From the NCBI RefSeq assembly GCF_002197985.1, contig NZ_NBYK01000001.1:193023-257022 (forward strand): a DNA stretch of 64,000 nucleotides, written 5' to 3'. The notes under the pieces are model-generated. The model was not told the origin of the DNA. It saw only the letters and a list, made by a program, of their open reading frames with translations, and searched no databases. The position numbers were made by a program, and so were the translations under genes. The first letter of the stretch is position 1. Each line of letters opens with the position of its first letter. The DNA comes from Halopseudomonas aestusnigri. GTDB lineage: Bacteria; Pseudomonadota; Gammaproteobacteria; Pseudomonadales; Pseudomonadaceae. Shown here in pieces: positions 1-7,672 of the stretch.

Positions 1-51
1 ACGAAACCAGGGTGCGCACTCCACCATTCGAGCACGTTGCAAGTTGCTGAT

Positions 52-98
52 CGCTCCCACGCTCTGCGTGGGAGCGCTTGTACGGACGCTCTGCGTCC
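52..98. repeat. paired short hairpins with TCT loops (REP-like)
   Basis: Two perfect inverted repeats stand side by side. The first has an 11-bp stem (52-62 with 66-76) and the second a 6-bp stem (84-89 with 93-98). Both close on the same TCT loop, so both carry the core GCTCTGC. Paired GC-rich hairpins of this kind resemble the extragenic palindromic elements scattered through pseudomonad genomes. They lie just downstream of the CoA-transferase gene that ends at 147, so they may also act in transcription termination. No T-run follows. Bases 1-146 hold nothing else I can recognise. Confidence 0.6.
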
Positions 99-146
99 TC
101 GTGTTTACGGCACGGCGCTTATGGACATCCGGCGAAGAGCCTTCAA

Positions 147-1343
147 TCAGACCGCCCCGCGCCCACGCAGCTCGGCAATCTGTGCCTCGTCGTAGCCAAG
201 CTCGCGCAGAATGCTGTCAGTGTGTTCACCCAGGGCTGGCCCGGTCCATTCGGCGCTGCCGGGGGTGTCGGAAAGTTTAGGCACGATGCCCGGCATCTTG
301 AACGGTTTGCCGTCGGGCAGGGTGGCGTTGAGGAACATTTCGCGGGCCAGGTACTGCGGGTCGGTGAACATGTCGGCGGCTGAATAGATCTTGCTGGCGG
401 GGACTTCGGCCTGTTCCAGCACCTGCAATACCTGCTCCTGTGGCAGGCTGGCGGCCCAGCGGTCAATCAGCGTGTACAGCTCGTCGCGTCTGGCGTCACG
501 GCCGGCATTGTCGGCCAGGGTCGGGTCGGCGGCCAGATCATCACGGCCAATGGCGCGCATGAAACGCTGGAAGATGGCATCGCCGTTGGCGCCGATCTGT
601 ACTGCCTTGCCGTCGCTGCAGGTGTGGATGGAGGAGGGGGTGATGCCGGGCATGATGTTGCCGGTGCGCTCGCGCACGAAGCCCATTACATCGAATTCGG
701 GCACCATGCTTTCCATCATCGCGAAGACGGCTTCGTAGAGCGCGACGTCGACAATCTGGCCCTTGCCCTGATTGACCTCCCGGTGCCGCAACGCCATCAG
801 CGCGCCAATCACGCCCCAGAGCGCGGCGATGGAGTCACCGATGGAAATGCCGGTACGCACCGGCGGACGGTCCTCGAAACCGGTGATATAGCGCAGCCCG
901 CCCATGGATTCGCCAACGGCGCCAAATCCGGGCTGGTCCTTTTGCGGGCCGGTCTGACCAAAGCCGGACAGCCGTACCATGACCAGCCCCGGGTTGAGCG
1001 CGTGCAGGGTATCCCAGTCCAGCCCGAGTTTTTCCAGTGTGCCGGGGCGAAAGTTCTCGATCAGGATGTCGGCATCGCCGAGCAGTTGCTTGAGCACGTC
1101 GATGGCGTCGGGATCTTTCAGGTTGAGGGTCAGCGACTGCTTGTTGCGGGCCTGCACAAACCACCACAGTGAGGTGCCCTCGTAGAGCTTGCGCCACATG
1201 CGCAATGGATCGCCGCCATTTGGCGACTCGACCTTGATGACCTCGGCGCCGAACTCGGCGCAGATTCGAGCGGCGAAAGGGCCGGCGATCAGGGTGCCGA
1301 GTTCGATGACCTTGAGGCCGGCGAGGGGTTTGGCGGCGTTCAT
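147..1343 (-). CDS. CaiB/BaiF family (class III) CoA-transferase
   Basis: The 398-aa product matches the class III CoA-transferase family, which moves CoA between carboxylic acids (formyl-CoA:oxalate, carnitine and similar pairs) through a covalent aspartyl intermediate. The N-terminal segment GLKVIELGTLIAGPF and the later ENFRPGTLEKLGL and LSGFGQTGP motifs are family hallmarks. Asp170 in ISIGDSIAALWG is in the place of the catalytic aspartate. I start at the ATG at 1343 because GGAG lies just upstream and the family begins a few residues before GLKVIELG; an upstream start at 1385 would add 14 residues that look unlike the family. The substrate cannot be read from the sequence. No metabolic partner gene is adjacent. 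Confidence 0.88.
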   Translation of the reverse strand: MNAAKPLAGLKVIELGTLIAGPFAARICAEFGAEVIKVESPNGGDPLRMWRKLYEGTSLWWFVQARNKQSLTLNLKDPDAIDVLKQLLGDADILIENFRPGTLEKLGLDWDTLHALNPGLVMVRLSGFGQTGPQKDQPGFGAVGESMGGLRYITGFEDRPPVRTGISIGDSIAALWGVIGALMALRHREVNQGKGQIVDVALYEAVFAMMESMVPEFDVMGFVRERTGNIMPGITPSSIHTCSDGKAVQIGANGDAIFQRFMRAIGRDDLAADPTLADNAGRDARRDELYTLIDRWAASLPQEQVLQVLEQAEVPASKIYSAADMFTDPQYLAREMFLNATLPDGKPFKMPGIVPKLSDTPGSAEWTGPALGEHTDSILRELGYDEAQIAELRGRGAV

Positions 1344-1408
1344 GCGGGCTCCGGATGCGGTGGCTGGGCCGCCAGTGTAGGGCAAAGGCGGCGGCCGCGG
1401 AACGCTGC

Positions 1409-2725
1409 TCAGTGCTTGATCGCCTCTGCAAACTGGCCGATGGCATCGACCACCCGCTGCGCCTCGTCGCGGATCTCCAGCATCACCTCGCCGGCCCGGT
1501 TGGCCAGCACCACGCCCTGTTCCGACTTGCTGCGGCTGCCGGCCATGCCGTCGACCGCGCGATGGGCCAGCTCCATGTTCTGCTGCACCACCTCGTTGAT
1601 CTCCAGGGTGGCCTGGGCGGTGCGCGCGGCGAGGTTGCGCACTTCGTCGGCGACCACGGCGAAACCGCGCCCCTGCTCGCCGGCGCGGGCGGCCTCGATG
1701 GCGGCGTTGAGGGCCAGCAGGTTGGTCTGGTCAGCGATGCCGCGAATGACCTGAACGATGCTGTTGATCTGCTCCGATTGTTTGTTCAGCGCATTGATGT
1801 GGTCGGACACACTGTCCAGATCACCCGCGATTGAGCGCACCACCACGATTGCTTCCTGCACAGTGGCCGCGCCGGTGCGCGCGCTTTCATCCGTTTCTGC
1901 AGCGATCCCGAAGGCGAGTTGGGCAGCGGCGGACTCAGCGTTGCGCCGCTCGATCTGAGCGGTGATGTCACTGGCGAACTTGACGAAGCCATAGAGCCTG
2001 CCGTTGGCGTCGTAGAGGGGGTTGTAGGTGGCGCGTAACCAGATGACCTGGCCGCTGCGGGTAACGCGCTGGAAGACATCCGAGAGGAATTCACCCCGAT
2101 TCAGGCGCTGCCAGGCCTGCTCGTACTGTCTGCTGCCGGCGACCTCGGGGCTGCAGAATATGCGGTGGTGCTTGCCTTTGATTTCGTCCAGGCGGTACCC
2201 CATGGTACGCAGAAAGTTGTCATTGGCGGTGACGATCTCGCCGTCTTGGGTGAATTCAATCACCGCCATTGACCGATTGATGGCATTCAGCAGACTCTGG
2301 TGTTGCTGTTCGGCCTGTACTTCCCGGGTGATGTCAAAGGCCAGTTTCACTACCTTCGACACCCGGCCGTTAGCGCCAATGACCGGGATGTAGCTAGCCT
2401 CCAGCCAAACCTGTTTGCCGTCTTTGGCTATGCGATCAAAACGGTCACTGAAACTCTCGCCGCTGGCCAGGCGCTGCCAGAAGCGGCGATATTCGCTACT
2501 GTTGACCAGTTCCGGTGCGCAGAACAGGCTGTGCCTGCGGCCACGGACTTCCTCAAGCTGATAGCCGACAACGTTCAGGAACGCGGCATTGGCATCGAGA
2601 ATCTCGCCCTCTGGCGTGAATTCGATCCAGGCGATGTTCTTGCGGATTGCATTGAAGATGTGCGACTGGGTTGCGAGCAGTTGCTGACTTCGTTGAAGCT
2701 CTGCTTTAAGACGTGCTCCGAACAT
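1409..2725 (-). CDS. soluble PAS-PAS methyl-accepting chemotaxis protein (BdlA-like)
   Basis: The 438-aa protein has two PAS domains (about residues 25-133 and 145-255), each followed by a PAC-type end (LAFDIT, FASDIT). A receptor signalling domain fills the rest, with the conserved hairpin tip near 330-367 ([20 protein letters not shown]). There is no transmembrane segment and no HAMP domain, so it is cytoplasmic. This architecture and size match BdlA of P. aeruginosa, which links redox or energy state and cyclic-di-GMP to biofilm dispersal, and also Aer-like energy sensors. AAGAGG precedes the ATG with good spacing. It is close to diguanylate cyclase genes, which fits a BdlA-like role, but that function is inferred. 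Confidence 0.85.
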   Translation of the reverse strand: MFGARLKAELQRSQQLLATQSHIFNAIRKNIAWIEFTPEGEILDANAAFLNVVGYQLEEVRGRRHSLFCAPELVNSSEYRRFWQRLASGESFSDRFDRIAKDGKQVWLEASYIPVIGANGRVSKVVKLAFDITREVQAEQQHQSLLNAINRSMAVIEFTQDGEIVTANDNFLRTMGYRLDEIKGKHHRIFCSPEVAGSRQYEQAWQRLNRGEFLSDVFQRVTRSGQVIWLRATYNPLYDANGRLYGFVKFASDITAQIERRNAESAAAQLAFGIAAETDESARTGAATVQEAIVVVRSIAGDLDSVSDHINALNKQSEQINSIVQVIRGIADQTNLLALNAAIEAARAGEQGRGFAVVADEVRNLAARTAQATLEINEVVQQNMELAHRAVDGMAGSRSKSEQGVVLANRAGEVMLEIRDEAQRVVDAIGQFAEAIKH

Positions 2726-2886
2726 GACAACCTCTTGGTGGCGCGGATAGATGAGCGTGCTTGCAGGGTATAACTGAATCGGCCGACATGCGTTGGACTT
2801 GAACCAATACTCCGGCGTCTGGCCGTTTTTTTTAGCGCCTCAGGCCTGTGCTCGGGGCTGTGCATCGAATTGATCAGGAGGATGAA

Positions 2887-3798
2887 TTGGCTAGCAGTCT
2901 GCTTGTGTTACTGGATGATATTGCAACAGTGCTGGATGACGTCTCGGTCATGACCAAGGTTGCCGCCAAGAAGACCGCGGGCGTGCTGGGTGACGATCTG
3001 GCGCTTAACGCCCAGCAGGTTGCCGGTGTGCGGGCCGAACGGGAGCTGCCGGTGGTATGGGCCGTAGCCAAGGGCTCGTTTCGCAATAAGCTGATTCTGG
3101 TGCCGGCGGCGCTGCTGATCAGCGCGATTGCCCCCTGGGCTATCACGCCGCTATTGATGCTGGGCGGGGCATTTCTCTGTTACGAGGGCGCAGAAAAGCT
3201 GGCGCACCGCTTTCTGCATGACGCCGAGGCCGAGCACCGGCAAACGCTGCAGGCGCTGCAGGACGAGCAGGTGGATCTGGTTGAACGGGAAAAGGCCAAG
3301 ATTGCTGGCGCGGTGCGCACCGACTTTATCCTCTCCGCCGAGATTATCGCCATCACGTTGGGTACGGTAGCTGACGCTGATTTCGTCAAACAGTTGGTTG
3401 TACTGGCGGGGATTGCCGTGGTGATGACCATCGGTGTCTACGGGCTGGTTGCCGGTATTGTCAAACTGGATGACGGCGGGCTGGCGCTGACCCGCAAGGA
3501 CAGCCCGCTGCTGCAGCGACTCGGGCAGGGCGTCCTCGATATGGCACCCTGGCTGATGAAAACGTTATCGGTCGTGGGGACGGCTGCGATGTTTATGGTC
3601 GGCGGGGGTATCCTGACGCACGGCCTGTCGGTAGTGCATCACTGGATCGAGGACAGCGCCGAGCGGGCGGCGGACCTGCCCTATATCGGCACCGTGCTGG
3701 ATGGGCTGCTGCCAACCCTGCTCAATGCCGGTTTCGGTGTGGCCGCCGGTGCCCTGCTGGTGGGAGTGATTACGCTGGGTGGCCGTCTTCGGCGCTGA
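2887..3798 (+). CDS. yedI: YedI/DUF808 family inner-membrane protein
   Basis: The 303-aa protein matches the DUF808 (YedI) family almost motif for motif: [51 protein letters not shown] and [16 protein letters not shown]. Several hydrophobic helices follow, so it is an integral membrane protein. Its biochemical role is not established. I choose a TTG start at 2887 because a perfect AGGAGG (2876-2881) lies 5 nt upstream and family members begin with a short tail before [11 protein letters not shown]; an ATG at 2848 would add 13 atypical residues and swallow the ribosome-binding site. It converges on the following GGDEF gene with an 8-bp gap. Confidence 0.88.
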   Translation: MASSLLVLLDDIATVLDDVSVMTKVAAKKTAGVLGDDLALNAQQVAGVRAERELPVVWAVAKGSFRNKLILVPAALLISAIAPWAITPLLMLGGAFLCYEGAEKLAHRFLHDAEAEHRQTLQALQDEQVDLVEREKAKIAGAVRTDFILSAEIIAITLGTVADADFVKQLVVLAGIAVVMTIGVYGLVAGIVKLDDGGLALTRKDSPLLQRLGQGVLDMAPWLMKTLSVVGTAAMFMVGGGILTHGLSVVHHWIEDSAERAADLPYIGTVLDGLLPTLLNAGFGVAAGALLVGVITLGGRLRR

Positions 3799-3806
3799 AC
3801 CTGATG

Positions 3807-5120
3807 TCAGGGCGCTAGGGTGTGGGCGTGGGTATTGAGGTCCTCGCCCAGCCGGTACTGGTTGTTGCCGCTGCGTTTGGCGCTGTACATGGCTAGGTGG
3901 GCGGCATGGATCAGCTTGTCCATGGTGGCGGCATGATCGGGGAACAGGGCAACGCCCAGACTGGCACCAATACGGTAGTCGCGCCCTTGCAGGGTGATCA
4001 CCGGCGCGAGACTGGCAAACAGTTTCTCGCTGATCTGGTGGGCCTCGTCAGTTACCCGGCTGCTGCGAGATAACTCCTCAAGCAGGACGACAAACTCGTC
4101 CCCGCCCAGTCTGGCGACCATATCAGAGCTGCGCACCGCGCTGCGCAGACGCTGGGCAACCGTCAGTAACACCTCGTCGCCACTGGCGTGGCCGAGTTGA
4201 TCATTGATTGCCTTGAACTGGTTCAGGTCGATGAACACGAGAGCCAGACGCGTTTGCCGGGCTCTGGCCCTGGCCAGGGCTTCAACCAGTCGCTGCTCCA
4301 GCATCAACCGGTTGGGCAGACCGGTCAGCGGGTCCTGGTGGGCGCGCTGTTCCAGCTCCCGAACCGAGCGCTTTTCTTCGGTAATGTCGCGTACGACACC
4401 CATCATCTTGACCGGCTGCCCCTGTTCGTTCTGGACCACGTTGCCGGTTTCCCGAACCCAGTGCACGCTGCCATCCGGCCAGATGACCCGGTACTCCTCG
4501 TCGTGGTTTTCGCCGGTGTCGATACAGCGCTGCTCGCCGATCTTGACCAGTTCCCGGTCATCGGGATGCACGCTGTCGCAGAACAGACTGTAGGAGGGCG
4601 TCACGTCTCCCGGCTGATAACCGAACATGCCATAGATGGCTTCCGACCAGTACAGTCGGTCGGTACCGATATCCCAATCCCAGGTGCCGATTCGGGCGAA
4701 GTACTGGCTGCGCTTGAAGCGCTCCATGGCCTCGCTGCCGGCTTGCTGCTCTGCCGTCGGGTGCAGCAGCAGTATCCGCTGGCGACCGATATCGGGCAGC
4801 CGGGTCAGGTCCTGCTGAGTTTGCTGGTCGCCCCTGCGCAGCAGTGTTTCCATGCGCTGCATCGGCGCCGGCAGCGTATCCAGCATCGGTAGCCAGCGGG
4901 TTATCGGTTGGCCGGTCGGGTCGGTTTGCTCAGCGGGGTCGAGCAGGAGTGCGGCGGCAGGATTGTGCCAGCGTACACGCTGACGGCGGTCCAGGATCAG
5001 CAGACCGTTGGGGGACAGTTCCAGCAACCGGCGAAAGGTCGTTGCGCGCCGTTGCTGTTGCCAGAGCGCCGCACCGGTCAGCAGGACAATGGTCGCAAGC
5101 GTGACGAGGAGTAGGAGCAT
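3807..5120 (-). CDS. membrane-anchored PAS-PAS-GGDEF diguanylate cyclase
   Basis: The 437-aa protein starts with one hydrophobic helix (about 1-20), then a PAS-like region (28-120), a PAS_3-type domain (about 140-247) and a GGDEF domain (about 260-425). The active-site loop is an intact GGDEF at 339-343. An RxxD product-inhibition site (RSSD, 330-333) sits exactly five residues upstream, so both synthesis of cyclic-di-GMP and allosteric feedback are expected. No EAL or HD-GYP domain follows. The N-terminal helix suggests inner-membrane anchoring with all domains in the cytoplasm. The ribosome-binding site is weak; the start is chosen for the membrane helix and length. Confidence 0.87.
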   Translation of the reverse strand: MLLLLVTLATIVLLTGAALWQQQRRATTFRRLLELSPNGLLILDRRQRVRWHNPAAALLLDPAEQTDPTGQPITRWLPMLDTLPAPMQRMETLLRRGDQQTQQDLTRLPDIGRQRILLLHPTAEQQAGSEAMERFKRSQYFARIGTWDWDIGTDRLYWSEAIYGMFGYQPGDVTPSYSLFCDSVHPDDRELVKIGEQRCIDTGENHDEEYRVIWPDGSVHWVRETGNVVQNEQGQPVKMMGVVRDITEEKRSVRELEQRAHQDPLTGLPNRLMLEQRLVEALARARARQTRLALVFIDLNQFKAINDQLGHASGDEVLLTVAQRLRSAVRSSDMVARLGGDEFVVLLEELSRSSRVTDEAHQISEKLFASLAPVITLQGRDYRIGASLGVALFPDHAATMDKLIHAAHLAMYSAKRSGNNQYRLGEDLNTHAHTLAP

Positions 5121-5273
5121 CGTTGGCTGTCGTGGCTTAGGGGTGCATCAAGTATACCCTCGGCAGCATCGCTGGCCAGTTTTTGTGGCGTTTTGCCATA
5201 TTGCGCTGCGCACGGCATTGGCGGGGTGAATACGCTACACTGCGTGCCCGTTTTTCTGATGGACACATTTGCG

Positions 5274-5813
5274 ATGGCCCTGCAGGCAACCCCTTACAAG
5301 GTTCAGCTGAATATCACCGACACCGACCTGGGTGTGTACGAGAGCGTGCGCATGACCGTTGCCCGTCACCCGTCGGAGACCGAAGAGCGGCTGGCGGTTC
5401 GCCTGTTGGCCTACGCCCTCTGGTACCACGAGCGTCTGACGTTCGGTCGCGGTCTGTCTGATGTTGATGAACCGGCGCTGTGGCTGAAAACCCTGGATGA
5501 CCGGGTCGAGCACTGGATTGAGGTTGGTCAACCCGATGCCGATCGCATGACCTGGTGTTCGCGCCGTGCCGAGAAGGTGTCGGTGCTGGTGTATGGCAAT
5601 ACTCGGGTATGGATCAGCAAGCAGCTGTCTGCAGTCGCCTCGCTGGCCAACCTGAATGTGGCGGCCCTGCCCGAGGAGCCTCTGCAGGCGCTGTCTACCG
5701 ATTTGCCGCGCAGCATCGACTGGGGTGTGATGATCAGCGATGGCGTACTTTACGTCAGCGATGGCGATCTGCAGCACGAGCTGCCGATCGAATGGTTGCA
5801 GGGCGAGCGTTGA
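5274..5813 (+). CDS. yaeQ: YaeQ family protein
   Basis: The 179-aa protein matches the YaeQ family: it begins MALQATPYK and carries RHPSETEERLAVRLLAYAL, ERLTFGRGL, EPALWLK and WIEVGQPD. YaeQ has a PD-(D/E)XK nuclease-like fold and was once reported to compensate for loss of RfaH; its true role is unknown. The ATG at 5274 gives the usual family N-terminus and length, while an upstream in-frame ATG at 5259 would add five residues. The stop lies 4 nt before the recJ start, so the two genes are very probably co-transcribed and translationally coupled. Confidence 0.9.
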   Translation: MALQATPYKVQLNITDTDLGVYESVRMTVARHPSETEERLAVRLLAYALWYHERLTFGRGLSDVDEPALWLKTLDDRVEHWIEVGQPDADRMTWCSRRAEKVSVLVYGNTRVWISKQLSAVASLANLNVAALPEEPLQALSTDLPRSIDWGVMISDGVLYVSDGDLQHELPIEWLQGER

Positions 5814-5817
5814 GCCG

Positions 5818-7548
5818 ATGCAGATAGAAACCCGCCCCTTACCGCCTGCGCTGCCCGCCCTGGGCAGTCTGCCGCCGTTGCTTACACGCCTGTATGCCGC
5901 CCGCGGCGTGCTGAACGAGGCAGAGCTGGACCGGAGGTTGCAGGCTCTGTTGCCGTTTAATGGCCTGCTTGGTATTGATCGGGCGGTCGCGGTGCTGGAG
6001 CAGGCGCTGCGTTCGCGCCAGTCGATCCTGATTGTGGGTGACTTCGACGCCGACGGCGCCACGGCCAGCAGCGTTGCCGTGCTGGCGCTGCGCATGCTGG
6101 GGGCGGCGCAGGTCGACTATCTGGTGCCCAACCGCTTCGAGTACGGCTATGGTCTGACGCCGGAAATTGTTGAGGTAGCGCTGACCCGCTCGCCGGACGT
6201 ACTGGTGACGGTCGACAATGGCATCTCCAGCATCGACGGCGTTGCCGCCGCCAAGGCGGCCGGGTTGCAGGTGGTGGTGACGGATCATCACTTGCCCGGC
6301 GAACAGCTGCCGGCAGCCGACGCCATCGTCAATCCGAGCCAGCCTGGCTGTGGCTTTGCCAGTAAGGCGATGGCCGGCGTCGGGGTGATTTTTTACGTCA
6401 TGCTGGCGCTGCGGGCGGCGCTGCGTGACAGTGGCTGGTTTGCCGAAACCGGGCGAGCGGAGCCGAACCTGGCCGAACTGCTGGATCTGGTGGCGCTTGG
6501 TACGGTGGCGGATGTGGTGCCGCTGGATGCCAATAACCGCATTCTGGTGCATCAGGGGCTGGCGCGCATTCGTGCCGGGCGCTGCCGCCCGGGGATTCTC
6601 GCGCTGCTGGAGGTGGCCGGGCGCCCGCGCGAGCGGCTGGTTTCGACCGATCTCGGCTTTATTGTTGGCCCGCGTCTGAACGCGGCCGGTCGCCTGGACG
6701 ACATGAGTCTGGGGATCGAATGCCTGCTGACCGATAGCGAGTCGCTGGCGCTGGATATGGCCCGTGAACTGGACGCACTCAACCGTGACCGCAAGGCAAT
6801 CGAGCGCGACATGCAGCAGCAGGCGCTGAAGACCCTGGAAAGCATGCAGCTGGACGAAACTGCGCTGCCGTTCGGGCTGTGTCTGTTCGATCCGGAATGG
6901 CATCAGGGGGTGATCGGCATTCTGGCCTCGCGCCTGAAGGACCGCTTTCATCGCCCGGTGATCGCCTTTGCCGATGCCGGCGATGGCATGGTCAAGGGCT
7001 CGGCACGTTCGGTCAGCGGGCTGCACATCCGTGATGCACTGGACGCGGTCGCGGCGCGTCACCCCGAGCTGATCAGCAAGTTTGGTGGCCACGCCATGGC
7101 GGCCGGATTGTCACTGCGTGAGGTGGATTTTCCGGCCTTTGCCGCGGCCTTTGATGCTGAAGTGCGACGTCAGCTGCAGGCTGAGGATCTGACCGGGCGG
7201 CTGCTCTCCGATGGCGAGCTGCAGGCAAGTGATCTGTCGATGGATATCGCCGCCTCCCTGCGCGAAGCCGGACCCTGGGGGCAGCATTTCCCCGAACCGC
7301 TGTTTCATGGCGAGTTTCAGGTGCTGCAGCAACGGCTGGTCGGCGAACGGCACCTCAAGCTGGTATTGCGCGTGCCGGGCGATGCGCAGCCTCTTGATGC
7401 GATTGCCTTCAACATTGACCCGCAGTGCTGGCCCAATGCATCCGTCAGTCGGGTGCTGCTGGCCTACACGCTGGATATCAATGAATTTCGCGGGCGTCAG
7501 AGCCTGCAACTGATGGTTCGTCATCTCGAACCGGTCAGCGACGTCTAG
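5818..7548 (+). CDS. recJ: single-stranded-DNA-specific exonuclease RecJ
   Basis: RecJ digests single-stranded DNA 5' to 3' in RecFOR recombination and mismatch repair. The 576-aa protein has the DHH phosphoesterase motifs in order: DFDADG (75-80), DNG (133-135) and DHH (156-158). The downstream DHHA1-type motifs GSARSVSGLHIRDAL and FGGHAMAAG and a C-terminal OB-type domain follow. The length fits the family (about 570-580 aa). The ATG at 5818 follows yaeQ by 4 nt; upstream in-frame codons run through yaeQ in another frame and are not family-like. recO, a partner in the same pathway, is elsewhere in this window. Confidence 0.96.
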   Translation: MQIETRPLPPALPALGSLPPLLTRLYAARGVLNEAELDRRLQALLPFNGLLGIDRAVAVLEQALRSRQSILIVGDFDADGATASSVAVLALRMLGAAQVDYLVPNRFEYGYGLTPEIVEVALTRSPDVLVTVDNGISSIDGVAAAKAAGLQVVVTDHHLPGEQLPAADAIVNPSQPGCGFASKAMAGVGVIFYVMLALRAALRDSGWFAETGRAEPNLAELLDLVALGTVADVVPLDANNRILVHQGLARIRAGRCRPGILALLEVAGRPRERLVSTDLGFIVGPRLNAAGRLDDMSLGIECLLTDSESLALDMARELDALNRDRKAIERDMQQQALKTLESMQLDETALPFGLCLFDPEWHQGVIGILASRLKDRFHRPVIAFADAGDGMVKGSARSVSGLHIRDALDAVAARHPELISKFGGHAMAAGLSLREVDFPAFAAAFDAEVRRQLQAEDLTGRLLSDGELQASDLSMDIAASLREAGPWGQHFPEPLFHGEFQVLQQRLVGERHLKLVLRVPGDAQPLDAIAFNIDPQCWPNASVSRVLLAYTLDINEFRGRQSLQLMVRHLEPVSDV

Positions 7549-7672
7549 ATTGACGTATTCAGGGGATTGACCTGCCGGGCGCTTTTGGTTTTCATGCAGT
7601 GATACAGAGATCACAAATGCATCACCATTCTTTTTGCCCGAGGATAAGTCGGGCGCGCTTGGGGGCAAGGAC

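Noticed and set aside
44-280. Short plus-strand open frame over the left-edge hairpins
   Set aside because: It covers the palindromic repeat and the antisense of the CoA-transferase; low-complexity Arg and Cys content suggests no protein.
5839-7092. 417-codon open frame antisense to recJ
   Set aside because: Rich in Arg, His and Gln as expected from a reversed GC-rich gene; no recognisable motif.
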